Notes: generated from the letters alone by a model not told the origin. DNA of 64,000 nt from Paramacrobiotus metropolitanus (GCF_019649055.1 NW_026570231.1:1116001-1180000); one strand, 5' to 3'; positions 1 to 13,063 are shown, counted from the first letter of the stretch. Translations and numbers: made by a program.

Positions 1-9
1 TTGCTTTAG

Positions 10-3000
10 AATATGGAGAATTTCTACATCAGCGCGGCAAGATATATCAAGACTTTGATGCGATACGTAAGGAAATCGAGGATGAAACAGAACGTGTTAC
101 GGGTAGCGATAAAAACATTTCACCGGCTCCCATCAACCTCCGAGTGTATTCGCCACACGGTAACTGGAGAAAAATTCTACATTTCTATGCTTTCCTAGTT
201 TTTAACGTTTTTACAGTGTTGAACCTAACGCTGATTGATCTTCCTGGCATGACCAAAGTGCCCGTTGGTGATCAACCGATTGATATTGAAGTTCAAATTC
301 GCAACATGATTCTGACGTTTATTTCTAACGAAAACTGCCTAATTTTGGCTGTATCTCCGGCCAACTCGGATCTCGCTAATTCGGATGCGTTAAAAATTGC
401 AAAGGAAGTTGACCCAGAAGGTTAGCACTTGAAGCAGTAATTTTTAACTGCTGCTTAAATACTTATTTATAAATTGCTTGTTGGTGTAATTTTTAACTAC
501 TTACCTGATAGAAAAAATGTTAGGTGAGTATCCGTTTTAAAGAAATTCCCGTGGCAGTTGCGCTTTGTTCATTTCGAGTGATGCACAAAGAAGTACTCGT
601 ACGGTATATCACATTTACACAGTATTCACGCTCTTCGTGCTTCCGTACGTTTTATCGATGGTTTTCGTTTAGGACTGCGCACAATTGGCGTTATTACCAA
701 ACTGGATCTTATGGACGAAGGCACGGACGCACGGGACATATTGGAGAATAAACTGCTGCCTTTGCGCCGTGGATACATTGGCATTGTTAATCGCAGCCAG
801 CGGGATATCGACGGGAAGAAGGACATCAAAGCCGCACAAGATGCGGAGAGAAAATTTTTCATTACGCACCCATCTTATCGGTAATTGGTAATTTTAGCGT
901 CTGGACTGATGGTCCAGACATTTAAAAAAACCACTCACTCTGCATATGCAGTACAATTATAACCGGCTTTTGTATTCAAAGAGGAAATTGCTGAACGAAT
1001 AGCTGGCCTAAATGAGTAGACAAAAGTAGTATATGAAAAAGCAGTTTGTCGAAAAAATGAAAGCGATTAAGTATAAGTAACTGTCACTTCACACATACAA
1101 ATTTTAGACATATTGCCGAACGAATGGGAACATCTTATCTCCAACGCGTCCTGAATCAGCAGCTCACCAACCACATTCGTGAAACTCTTCCTGGTCTACG
1201 GGATAAACTGCAGAAACAACTATTAGCCATGGAAAAAGATGTGGCCGAGTATAAGAATTACCGCCCAGATGATCCTGGTCGTAAAACCAAAGCGATGATG
1301 CAGTACGTTTGCGATTAGTAATTTGGATTGATTCCACAATGCGTTGTATTGCTTTCCTAAATCTGTTTTGTGTGACGCAGAATGATTCAGACTTTCGCTG
1401 TGGACTTCGAAAAGAACATTGAAGGGAATGCTATGGGAACAGGTGAAATCAACACACTGGAGCTGTCAGGTGGTGCAAAAATCAATCGCATCTTCCACGA
1501 ACGATTTCCATTTGAAATTGTCAAGGTGCGAAAAGTTTTTTTATTGCTTAATTCGACTAATTTAGCTTGTTCGATTTAGCTTGCTCCTACGACTTGTTGA
1601 ATTTCAACAATTGTTCGTATCTTTCTAAATGAAAGTCGACGAGTTATATTGTTAACAGAATGCGTGAACGAAATTCTGAAATTGGCGTATTTAGCTAACT
1701 GGATCCTTATTACCGAACTGAAATATTTACCTTCTTTCCCGTTTATTTAGTAGTGATGGCATGAATAATAACACTCTTTTGTACAGATGGAATTCGATGA
1801 GAAGGAGCTGCGCCGCGAAATTGCTTATGCCATCCGCAATATCCACGGCATTCGCGTGGGATTGTTCACGCCTGATAAAGCATTCGAAGCCATGACTAAA
1901 CGACAAATTGCCCGCTTAAAGGAGCCATCACTGAAATGTGTGGATTTGGTGGTAGCTGAATTATCCAGTGTGATTCGCCGATGTAGTGAACGGGTACAGC
2001 TCGACCTAATCCATATATGTCGTCGCTTGTGGATGAACGGGTGGTATTAGCATATTTCCTTCACATTCTTTCTTGGTACCTCTTGCAGATGAATCGATAT
2101 CCTCATCTACGGGAGGAGATTGAGAGGATCGTTGCGCAACATATTCGCGATAGGGAGCAGTTCACCAAAAATCAATTGAACCTCCTGGTTGAGATCGAGC
2201 TGGCTTACATGAATACCAACCACGAAGACTTTGTTGGTTTTAGCGCGTACGTAATGCCGGTAACTGTATCGTAGCGTTGCTATAAAGGTCACCGTTGCCG
2301 GTAACTGTCTTTACCTGTTCGATGGTGCAAGGCGTGCAGCGTACTGTATAGTAATCATTGTTCAAAAACCAATCAGAATTACCGATGGCTTAACTAAGGA
2401 TAGGTTATAACAAAATAATTAAAATTTACTTATCGTAAATTGCCTTAAATCGTGGCAATGTACTTGATCTATAGTGCAGCTGCTACGAGCGGATCAACAG
2501 ACCAGTCCGCAGCCCAAGCAGTGAAAAAGATCGGTAACCAAGTTATACGAAAAGGCTGGATGGCGATACACAATTTCAGTATAATGCGCGGTGGCTCGAA
2601 AGAGTTCTGGTTCGTGTTAACCAGCGAAAGTTTAGCGTGGTTTCGGGACCAAGAAGAGAAGGATAAGAAATTCATGCTGATGTTGGATGGGCTAAAACTG
2701 AAGGATTTGGACGCGGGTTTTCTATCACGCAGGCCTATGTTTGTAATTTTCTATCCCGATGGCAGAAATGTTTACAAGGAATTCAAGCAGCTTGAGTTGT
2801 CCTGTGCCAGCCAGGATGATGTGGACGGCTGGAAAGCGTCCTTTTTGCGGGCGGGTGTGTATCCGGAGAAGCGAGTAGAGGAGAACGGTCCACACGAAAA
2901 TGTAATAAGCATTTTTTTGTTTTATTTCGAAATATTGCATGACCGTTCTTTCTTAAAGGGCATGGATGGTTCGGCGGACACCGCGTCCATTGATCCACAG

Positions 3001-4000
3001 CTGGAGCGTCAGGTGGAAACGATTCGCAATCTTGTCGGTTCATACATGCAGATTATCAATAAAACAATCAAAGATCTCGTTCCGAAGACCGTGATGCATC
3101 TGTTAATGAACGAAGTATGTATTAGCAGAGCTTCAGTCTTGCTTCTGTGGAAAACGTCCTCTAATAGAGGCTATTCTAGACTAAAGAGTTTATACACGGT
3201 GAGCTGCTAGCTCAGTTGTACTCCACAACCGATCAATCACAGTTGATGGAGGAAAGTCCCGAAGAGTCCCGGCGGCGCGATGAAATGTTGCGGATGTACC
3301 ATGCTTGTAGTGAGGCTTTACGAATCATCGGTGATGTGTCCATGCAAACGGTGTCGACACCCCTACCGGCTCCCGTTGCCAATGATTGGCGTATTGGATT
3401 AGATCCCGGCGGCGGCGGAGCGTAAGTGTGCATTGTGCAGTGTCGCAATTAGGTTTCGGTTGGAACGTAGTAACTGGTGTCTGCAGTTTGCATATTCATC
3501 TACTTTTTGCTTGAAGTGTTTAAAAGTGCACGTATTAATACTACAAAATACGTTAGAATGATTGAAGCCATAAAATCAATCATCTACGACACTTGTTCTA
3601 CATAGTGGCTGGCTAAACTTGCATTTGTATATGAACAAAACAACAAATAAACATGTAACGAAACAATTGCAGTCGGCGTCCTCCACCTTCACCGCAGCCC
3701 GTTCGACCTCCTGGTCCAGGTCTTCCACCCGGAGGGCCAGGCGGTCCCCCGCCACCGCGTCCAGGCGGCCCGCCACCACCGGGCTTCCGTGGACCACCGC
3801 CGGGAGGGCCCCGAGGTCCTCTTCCACCAGGCATGATGCCACCGGGTATGCCGCCCATTCGACCGGAACAGGTGCGAGCCGGCCTGCAGATGGCTGGCCA
3901 GATGATGAACATGATGCAACAGATGGGCCCGGGTGCGCCTCTCGTGCCGCAGCGACCCGGCCAAGGGGCTCCCCCGCCGCCTCAGAGAACTCCGCAGTGA
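10..4000 (+). CDS. DNM1: Dynamin (large membrane-fission GTPase), 5' end off window
   Basis: Dynamin pinches off clathrin-coated vesicles at the plasma membrane. Exons, all phase-consistent: 10-159, 217-420, 673-880, 1108-1302, 1381-1525, 1787-1993, 2089-2246, 2475-2901, 2959-3114, 3180-3421, 3673-4000. In order they give the GTPase domain (DLPGMTK switch; [10 protein letters not shown] guanine-specificity motif), the middle/stalk region ([30 protein letters not shown]), a PH domain in exon 2475-2901, the GTPase effector domain ([36 protein letters not shown]) and a proline/arginine-rich SH3-binding tail encoded entirely by the last exon. The P-loop lies upstream of the window. Exon 1 opens after ttgctttag in phase 1. 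Introns are 57-251 bp. Dynamin 1, 2 and 3 cannot be told apart here; most invertebrates have one gene (shibire). Confidence 0.96.
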
Positions 4001-4326
4001 GCGGAAGATTTATCATAGGATTGTTCATGTGGTTTGATTATTTTATCCTGAGATTGTCTTGTACTAGTGGATTTTACCGCGCATGAGAGAAATAGGAGGC
4101 ACTGCAATAATGATTGTATTGTCCGCTTGTATTGCTGGAGTTGATTATGACCTATCTGTGGAACAGAAAGTATCGCATGTGTACCAAGTGTTATACAGTT
4201 TTGTGCGCTTTAATCGTCTATTTGGCTACAAGTGCTGTGATTTGATTTTAAAGGTTTAAAGTATTTCTTTGAGGTATGGCTTTATCTGGAGTATTTATTG
4301 CATGAAGCGCTAATGGTATGGGAGAC

Positions 4327-4332
4327 AATAAA
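4327..4332 (+). promoter_or_regulatory. Candidate poly(A) signal of dynamin
   Basis: AATAAA 327 bp after the dynamin stop codon. It is the first canonical hexamer I noticed in the 3' flank. Actual use is inferred. Confidence 0.4.
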
Positions 4333-4482
4333 TAGCTGGTATAAGTGGAATGTAAGACGTAGTTCGGATAGCACGAGATAACAGCGGTACCTCACCTGAA
4401 CAAGAACTCAACAGTTGAGTAAAAAAATGTTTGCTAAGCGATTTTTATCACCATCAATCGATAGATGTTTATTAATGGTGGT

Positions 4483-4555
4483 TTAGTATTATATTATTAG
4501 CGTTATATTATTAGTATTATTAGAATTAGTATTATATTAGTATTAGTGCTACTTT
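4483..4555. repeat. Degenerate (ATT)n-like low-complexity tract
   Basis: Repeated short units of tattattag/ttagtatt type over about 70 bp in the dynamin 3' flank. It looks like an imperfect microsatellite. Confidence 0.6.
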
Positions 4556-5768
4556 AAGATTCAGTGACCTGTGCGTCAGCCGACAGGTAAGTACAACTTT
4601 TCACATAAGTCAACTTAGATTATACCCGTATTATGCTTTGAAATTTCATTGTAGAACGAGTCATATACCGCGCGGCTGCACATAAAGGAATTGGGCATGC
4701 GCTTTACGACAGAGCCGCATCTTCAGTTCTTCTGAACTTCGACACCGTTTTTCGGTTTTCCATTTATGAATCCACTTATGAATCCTTCTACGTCTTGCAG
4801 TCCTTACTGTATGGCATAAATTTTATCCGTGCTTTGAATTTTTCGTGAGAAAATTGCTTTATCTTTTTGCCATTTTGGTGGCAAATTGTTGATGTGCTAA
4901 ATGCAGCCAGTCGAGGCACAATTGCTCAAAAGTCTGAGTCAATGAGGAACGATAATAACGTCCTGGTATGGCAGAATTATAATTATACATGTGGTTCTTA
5001 AGTTCAGCCTAGTTTCTCCAGTGCAAAGGTACTCACTCGTATACTAATTTATATAAAACAGTAAATATATCCTTAAACTTGCTGTATGGTCCGGCAACAT
5101 TATGCACCGATGAATCTGCTGAATCGAAGAAAGTCAGTTATGCCGGAACATGATCGCCGACGAAGGAAGTACTACTCGTACTACTGTTTAATGAAGAACT
5201 TCTTCCTCAAACAATCACGGTAGTGTAATCGGGAAATCGTTCAGAACAGTCATCCATGTCTCTTGCGCCGTCTCAACGTGTGCGAAACTGCAGGGGAATG
5301 TATATATAAAGCAATTCCTCTAGTTTTAGGCACTGCAACTGTGGCCGTGTGGCGGGGAATTTTGTAAGGTCGCTTTTGAACATATATTCTTAGTGGATAT
5401 TGTACTAAGTCTCTGATCCTATTGTTAGTGATTAACAAAAGAATTTTACAGTTTAGCTTAATTTACCTTAAATTCTCTTCCTCTCTCTTTCTTTTTTCTC
5501 ACTGCAGAAACAAATGTTTTGTTTTGCAATGGAGCTACAAACTACAACGCATTCAATGTCCTACGGGAAGGTATGTAACTGGAGTATTAGTGCGCAAATA
5601 GATAACTTAAAATGCAATAGTTATCACTTATCAGTAACGTTTAACCGTAGGTGTTGTAGCTACGAATCAGTGCATATTCTATACATACTCTGTGTGTTTT
5701 TGTAAATTGACTGAGGCATTTGCGGAAGTATTTACAACGTTCAATAATAAAAAAATTTACTGAAATTT

Positions 5769-8033
5769 ATGGCAGTGGTTTGCACTTTGCAGCTACTTAC
5801 TTTTCTATTTTTTGGAGTACTGTGTCCGCAGTTCCTAGCCAAAGTTCTACCGGCTGCAGACAATGCTTCAGCACTGCTTCCCAATTCCCCGCTTTCAACA
5901 CCAACGCAAGATATGAATGAAACAGCACTTACGCCCGTGAGTATAATACTGCTCGATACTTATCGCATATTTCCGTATTTTAAATGGCGGTTAAAGCCTT
6001 TTAGGACTTCAACAAATTCCCTTTACGAAAACCATCGTAGATTTTTGTTTCTCCGTGATATCAATATACTTGAAGCAAAGCCTTTGCACGAAACAAAACA
6101 TGGTTTAAAATCCGGATTCCGGATCCAGACAGAGTTGTTTCACAAATTAAAGCACTCGAATCTCGAAGTATTGAAATCTTACGGCCCTACCTTTGACTCG
6201 GTGCATTTATTTTACTGACCGGAGCAAACGAAATTCAGACTTCCTCTCTTGTTATCTAATTTTCGGTACAGATGTTTATGTTTAGTTTAGACGTGTAGTT
6301 CCTTTCAAGTCCTGTAAACATTTTGTAAACTGTTGCCCGGTCGCGGTATTTCTTGCCCAAAACGCTGATTATGTTTTCTCAGCAAATTATTTCTGAATTC
6401 CATTTCCAGACATTTAGGTGCAGTAATTATTAATTTTATTGATTATTATTATATTTAGCGTACGAGGTCAGATTTTTCAACTTATCAAGTTGCCAGCGTG
6501 GTGCATGGGTCGTGTCCATATCCACAACAGAGCATGAATGTAAACATACCGGCAAATTAAAAAACCCTGAGCATGCGTTTTAACAACGCTAACCTTGACT
6601 CTTTTTACTGCCCTAAAGTTTAAAAGGTATAAAATGAACAACCAGTTCATTAAGAACCAATGTAACAGTAACTCCGCGTTAATCCTATATCCAGCAGTTA
6701 ATTGTTTCCGTTTTGCTGTAGTTTGCGAACGGCAGGCCGATAATCGCTCTTGCACGTCACTACTGTAGCACTCAACTCGGGTTGAATTTCCTGACTATCT
6801 GCCATTCAGTTATTTCATTTTTCAATCAGTTTTCAAGCTACTTGTCCTATTTGAATTTTAGAGTTCAAATGCCACCAGAGTTCAAGTGCAACTTGTACGT
6901 TTTGAAAATCCTAATTCCTTGATGTTTGATGGACGATACTGTGATGTTGTCAGCAAATGCGATCCCCGAATCGCCGTGGATCTGGACGTGTAAGTGGATC
7001 AAAGCTCGTACTAAATGTGAACTTTGAGCGAAATAATACGGAAACCATCAAATGTTGGGTACGAGTATATATCGTATGTATTGTGAATTGTCCAAAAAGA
7101 ACATTCACTTTGCGTTACGGTAAGGCAACTTCTAGCACCGGTCAGTTATCTGGTCGCGTATAAAGACATTTTCGCTCAAGCGAGCGCACAGTTAGTGCAA
7201 CTTAACAGTTTTTTAACAGTTAACAGTTAGCACCCTAACTAGTTTGTTGTATAAATACATACCTATTCGGATCACTGAGTAGTGAGTACAACATAGTTTA
7301 AGTGAGATGTAATCTACCATAATACCTAAATTAAGTAGATTCAGTGCGTTTGACTGTGGTACAATAATACGGCACAATATTTTGTTTATTGGACTCTGCA
7401 CTCTGCAGTATACGCAGTTCGCAACTATTGAAAATTAAAATACCTACATTGCAGGGAATCACCCTATGCAATATGGCCTGGACCACGGCATCCGGAAACA
7501 TACCAGATACTTTACGAGATTAGCAATCAAGATGTCTTTAATATTGCCCAAGCTGTTTCAAAGGATTTTTGTCCCGGAAAGAAACTAGGAAATACGGTAC
7601 GTAACTAATTACGTATACACCAACTCCTGCAAGCTAACAATCCACATTGTGAACCTGCAGGGAAATCTACGAGTGCAAATTGTGGATATTGACGATATTT
7701 CATCGCCTGATTTGATAAATCGGTTTGAATGCCTTTTCGAATTTAAAAAATTAGCGGAACATGCTAACGAGGAACATGCGGACATCACACCATGGAGTCG
7801 AATTAAAGAGTGTACTGCGACCTTTCTAGATCCTTCCAGTTTCAAGTAAATGAAGTACCTATAGTCACTTCCTGCAGTGCTGCGAGTCAAACTAAGCTTT
7901 TTTCTTAACATTACGTCTGCAGCTCGCTCAAACAACATACTTGCACTGAAACCTACGTATTGTTTTCCATTACAGGCTATACTACCGATACCGCATGTAC
8001 AAGATTCCTCTGAACCAACATATAGTCTGCTAA
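5769..8033 (+). CDS. Small secreted protein with a MNNL-like (Notch-ligand N-terminal-like) module
   Basis: A five-exon model (5769-5936, 6862-6989, 7455-7596, 7661-7845, 7976-8033) has consistent phases (0, 2, 0, 2) and yields 226 residues. It starts with a clear signal peptide (MAVVCTLQLLTFLFFGVLC) and a Ser/Thr/Asn-rich linker. Next come VQVQLVRFENPN and then DGRYCDVVSKCDP, followed by LRVQIVDIDDISSPDLINRF and a basic/aromatic tail (YYRYRMYKI). The F-x-NP, DGxxCD and D-x-D-x-x-S/D-L-I pattern resembles the N-terminal domain of Delta/Jagged ligands and related EGF-bearing surface proteins. Here no DSL or EGF repeats follow. The fold assignment is inference; the exon chain and secretion are better supported. 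An alternative end is the TAA at 7847 if the last intron is not removed. Confidence 0.6.
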
Positions 8034-8552
8034 ACAGCATCCTGTTTGTCCAACTGTGACATTCTAGCGTTCCTTTAGCGCTCAAAGATGCACCCCTTGG
8101 TAGAACTTAATTACCTGGCATAACTTGGTTTTCAACAATGCAGTGAAAACATGTCTGATTTTGTATTACAACTCCATGACCTTTTGAGTGACACACCGGG
8201 ATGTAACCCGCGGATGCAAAATAAAACGCAATCAAAAACTGAGTAATCGGTTTGAGCACCGGCAGAACGAGATATCAGCAACAATTTGCCAGAAAATACA
8301 AATCTTCAGTGTATTCATAATTTAGAACCGAATTCTGTAATAAAATGCTAAGTTCCAGAATAGCGGCTAATATCGCAAAAACCATATAGTGCGTGGTCAA
8401 TGAGTCAATAACCGGTTTTGAATTTAAGAGGGAATGCCATTTTAAACAGTGTACCGCCGCGATTTGACTTAATATATGCGATGGCAACCGCATATGCGGT
8501 CACCTGATTACAAATTGGGTGGACGATTGGGTTAGTTCACGGTCAAACGAAA
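8034..8552. other. Intergenic between convergent genes
   Basis: About 520 bp of 3' flank shared by the secreted-protein gene (+) and the SLC26 gene (-). I see no gene here. The SLC26 end reads AATAAATAA on the minus strand, so a possible poly(A) hexamer overlaps its stop codon. Confidence 0.5.
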
Positions 8553-11500
8553 TTATTTATTTCTCGATGTCCTCCGCAAGAAAGATGACAAAGTCGGCGA
8601 AGATTTTGGTAAATTTTGTTCGTAATCCAGCTTTTCAAGTTCGTCTTCGTCTAATAAATCCGCTTGAGACGTCGAATACGCACTCTCCGTTGCCTCCATT
8701 GATCTTATCGCCACCTCGGAAGTACTAGCCATTCGTTCAGCTGTGGACTGTGAAAAAACATCGATGGTAGAAACATCCATGCGATTTCCATCTTCAGATC
8801 TGGCATCGTTAACATTGCGGAGATCTTTTGGTAGCACAATCCGCAGAATTTCCGCTGGTGTATTGACGAAGCGGATGCTCTTGTTCCAGCGTTTACAATT
8901 CATGACCACCGATCGCAGCGCGCGCAGCGTTGTATAGTCAGATGCAGTCAAATGAATCCCGTCGAAGACGATCTCCTCCTTGATCTCCGCAATCTCCAAA
9001 AGAGTGGATGAATTATTCGTAGGCGACATAGTTACATCATTATATTCCTTAGTCACAATTTCATCCTGGAAGAAATCCTTGAGGTACTCGGCAGCAGGAA
9101 AGTAGATCGCGCCTTGAGGCGTCACGGCGACATTTATCGTGCGCTTGCCGGTTGTCGGATTTATAGGCCGCAAGCTGTACAGCGACTGCTTAAAATACGC
9201 AATAATTACAGGTCGCGCGATAGGATACAATAGCAGCAGCATTGATACCCTGCAACGCAAGAGATTCGCTGGGTTAATCACGCCTGTTCCAGTGAATTAT
9301 TCCGGTTATATTCCCGTCAATTCTCATCATCGAGAACATTACACATGCAAGTATCCAAGTTCAAATTACACTCATTTTTTCTCAACATGACAAATGTCTG
9401 AATAGCTTAAGAAACGCACGTTCTTCAAAGTTTTTTTTAAAGTTTTAGCATAAAAATCAAAACAACTACTTACAGAAAAAAATGCCCATCAGCGTAACTT
9501 ACCCTATTCCTGCCAAAATTCCATAGTCGACGCTGAATGTAAAACCAATAACGACGACAGTTCCAATGGCGAGAAGCTCTTTTTTGCTGATCAGCCACAA
9601 ATCTTTGAAGATTTTAAATTCGAACAGGATCAAGATAGCCGCAATAATCACCGCACTTAATGCTGATTTGGGAACTGTAATTCATCGGTGTTAGTCGAAC
9701 CCTCATTTTTTCTATATTTTGTGGGTAACCAAAAAGAAACCTCAAATATGCTTGTATGCTTTCTTACGAAACAAAATGTCCGCAAAACATCAAGTACGCA
9801 ATCCTTACCGTACTTAAAGGCGGGAGAAATTACAGACATCGCTATTAAGACAAACGCCCCGGTCCACGTGCAACCGAATGGTGTCCGCACTCCAGATTGC
9901 GCCTTTAATGCTGATCGGGTGAAACTTCCAGTCACCGGATAAGCATGAAAGAATGAACATAACAGATTTGATAAGCCAAGAGCAAATAATTCTTGAGTAG
10001 GCTCTATGCGATATTGGAACTGGAATGCAAACGCCTTCGCAACAGCAATCCTGAAATCCAAAGGTCACCCTTACTAGTCGAAACTAACTGGACAAAACGA
10101 CTTAACTTTACTTACGACTCCAGGGCACCAACCAAGACAATCATGGGAACACTTGGTAAAATTGCTGCTATACTGGCCGATGCCGAATGATTATTCCAAC
10201 TGAAATCCGGTGGACCGAACTTGGGAATGGTAGCATTGACATCACTGGTTATACTTAAATATCCCTTGATCCCTAGGACAGCGGTCACGTAGTAGCTTAT
10301 TCCCGTAGCCACAATAATAACTAATGCGTAACGTGTCACGCAGATGGTGCGCACGACTTCGCGAAGAATATTCCAAGTGCGTTTGGAACATCCAAAGCGT
10401 GGTCGCCTGGGCAGCTTCATTTCTTTCATCAACAAAAGGACAGTCAAGCAGATCATACCCATCAGCGTATCCCAACCACTGCAAATTTACTATCATAATA
10501 ATTATTTTTATGAATTCGCTTTAGTTAAGTCGCTATTGCTTGGTAGGAAATGTCTGGTACGACTGCACGAGTAATGCAAATTAATTAACGATAGTGACCA
10601 TGTATTGGAACTTCAACAAGCTAAGAATAATAATAATTATTGCAACTTTCAAGCTTTGTTTATCCTTCTACAAAAGGATTTAATTAAATTTATCGCTGAC
10701 TGGTTAACTACAGTATTCGCTTACTTAATCGTTCGGATACTCATCACGTATGCCTGACTGATTTCCCACACGCTGTCTGCGGATGCTTTGTTTCCACTAG
10801 GTGTCCAAATTTTGGAGGGAAGTTTCAAGCCCGTTAGCGTTTTTATTTGTCCATATAAAATGATGAAAGCGGATGTGGTAGTAAAGCCGCTGATCACTGG
10901 AGCCGAAATGAAGTTTATCAGAAAACCTATAAAAGAGCCATGATTTATGGTAGGCTTCGGTGCAGGACATCCACAGCCAAAGTCAGTCAACCAAATACAA
11001 ACAAATAAAGACGCTGCTCTGTTTAGATTGATATGATATGAATCGGGATCTTGCGCAATGACTACGAATAACCGTAGTTCATCCATTACCTACCGTACTC
11101 AGTGTTTTCACATGCGAAAACGAAGAACATGTTCCGTTACCGTATTGCTAAACAGCTGGATACTTCCTGTTATTGTTAATGTGAAAAAATCTTGCAAATG
11201 TTCGAAAGAGGCTTGCAAAAGTTCAGCTATACTAACGACCTTACCTAAGTTAAATATTCCCAAAAACAACTGGCTAACTCCGGAAAAGAAGCTGAGTATC
11301 ACAGCATAATGTGCTTTGTCTTCTGGTGTGGCATCTTTAGGAAAAGCGGCAGCGGTCATCAGGGATAGCACTGCTGTTGGTCCTAAAGTGATGTCCTTTG
11401 CGGTTCCGAATAAGGTGTACATGAAACATCCCATAAAAGCAGAATACAATCCATACTGCAAAAAGATGTCCAAACGCTATCTGTAGGCTTTTGCACAACC

Positions 11501-13063
11501 AAAGCAAAATTATGCAAACCTCGAAGCAGGAAGCCTTGAAAGATATCTAAGCTGTTAGAAGCATTTAAACAATATGTAAACAATAACAGTCATTCTTTTA
11601 ATAATTTAATTAGGATTGATACCTAAGAAAAATTCTGTGATGTGCGGCCTCGCAACGCCGGTCCAGACACAATAGACTGACGACAGTATCATGTAGAGTA
11701 TGTAGTGCCCATATTGTGTCACGCTTAGCTTGATTAATTTTACATCTGCATCTTAATTTCCAAAAAAAACTACTCTGATAAAATGAATATAATAAAACTA
11801 CAAAACCGTGTATCGGGCAAGATAAGTATATCAACACTTAACTTACGATGATGCCCGAACTTATCTGGCGTATACAGTAATATTACAGGCAGTAGCTAAC
11901 TATTCGTTTTGACAATAAACTGCAAATCAGTCATGCGGAAAACCGGTAGAGACGTCCTGCTCGTATAAATGCTCAATCACTTCACATTATTACCCATAAA
12001 TGCTAACCTCGAGAGGGACTTCCGCGATCGCTGCATACGCCAGACCTTGTGGCACCACGGTAAGGCCTGTAAAAGACAGTTTTACGAAAAAACACGATTA
12101 TTATACGTATCAACCAGAGCTGGTCCGATAAGTCATCGGAGACCTCCGCTGTGTCCGATAACTCCGATAATTCCGATGTTTTCATCGGAAAAAGCGGTAT
12201 CGGAAAAGTTCTGTAGCGTATCGTAGCGGATCGGAAAAATTGTTTATCGGGCGGAGCTGCAAAATCTTTAGCGTAGCGGAAATTCCACCCGATAGAAGCA
12301 AAAAAACGTAGTTCTAAAGGTTTTCGACGAACTTTTTCAGAAAAAAATGAGTCAGAAGGTGACTTTCTATGTTGGTGCCTCACTAAAAGACGTCACGAAA
12401 CTGATGAAGCGCACTTTCCGCCAAAATATTAGCAGCTTATTTTTTTTAAAATCGTAAACTGAATTTTGTGAAATGCACTGGTGAATGCCGGCCTGCGCGA
12501 ATTTTCACTTGAAAGTTTTGGTTTTTTTTATCGGATCATCGGATTTATCGTATCGGAGCGGTATCGTAGCGGAGGCGAAAAATTCATATCGGACCAGCTC
12601 TGGTATCAACTAACAGTAAGAAGACGTCGTTCATGTAATTGTGTATGTTACTAATCGTAAATGTTAAAGCAGCGAGAGGAAACCTGGACTGTGTTTGCAT
12701 CATACATCAGATAAATAAAAACAAAATCAAACTCATACCGACGGTTAAGCCCGCAACGAGATCTCCCTTGAAATCCAGCAAACTATATTTGGGCAGCCAT
12801 AAGGAAATGGGCAATCTGGAGCGCCATTTCTGCAATGTACAGCATCCGATAGCGGTCCGCTTTAGGCCGTTAGTTGTCGGATCACCGCCGGTAGTCACAC
12901 AACGCTCGGTACTTTCCTCCAGTGTCCAGTCGCTGTCTTTTAAAGGATTCGAGTTGGGTATGTATCCCGCAGTAATCGCATGTCCGTCAGTTGTGGTGTT
13001 AATTCCGTTAGTTGCTGCATAATTCGGCGCGTTATCATCAGTGGTCACTTTTAACGGTTTCAT
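8553..13063 (-). CDS. SLC26A11: SLC26-family anion transporter (SulP), SLC26A11-like
   Basis: Multi-pass transporter exchanging sulfate, chloride or other anions. Eight exons read 13063-12739, 12066-12008, 11455-11245, 10926-10725, 10478-10116, 10050-9809, 9674-9503 and 9249-8553. All phases agree and the product is 756 residues. After a hydrophilic N-terminus comes the SulP entry (WLPKYSLLDFKGDLVAGLT, then GLTVVPQGLAYAAIAEVPLE), YGLYSAFMGCF, FGTAKDITLGPTAVLSLM, FLINFISAPVISGFTTTSA, GWDTLMGMICL and YPVTGSFTRSALKAQSGVRT. The last exon carries the STAS domain (AVTPQGAIYFPAAEYLKDF) and an acidic, serine-rich tail. Paralogue assignment is by resemblance only; other SLC26 members are possible. The first intron hosts a MITE. 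Confidence 0.93.
12115..12602. mobile_element. hAT-type MITE in SLC26 intron 1
   Basis: A 488-bp element with 16-bp perfect terminal inverted repeats (CAGAGCTGGTCCGATA at the left, its reverse complement at the right). It is flanked by identical 8-bp direct repeats GTATCAAC at 12107-12114 and 12603-12610. An 8-bp target duplication with CAG...CTG ends is typical of hAT transposons. The interior has many short motifs such as atcgga and tatcgtagcgga and no transposase frame, so it is non-autonomous. The perfect target duplication suggests fairly recent insertion. Confidence 0.88.

Larger units (their letters stand above)
4001..5768. other. Intergenic; no convincing gene
   Basis: Holds the dynamin 3' flank and a low-complexity ATT/TTA-rich tract at about 4483-4555. 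A splice-bounded open segment lies at about 5509-5571, from a ctgcag acceptor to a gtatgt donor. It could be an untranslated or alternative 5' exon of the next gene, but I could not join it in frame to the downstream signal-peptide exon. Confidence 0.5.

Noticed and set aside
3576-4086. Long open frames on both strands over the dynamin tail
   Set aside because: Shadows of the GC-rich proline-rich exon, which itself joins in phase to the upstream dynamin exons.
12003-12383. 126-codon minus-strand open frame
   Set aside because: It lies mostly inside the hAT MITE and reflects its short internal repeats.
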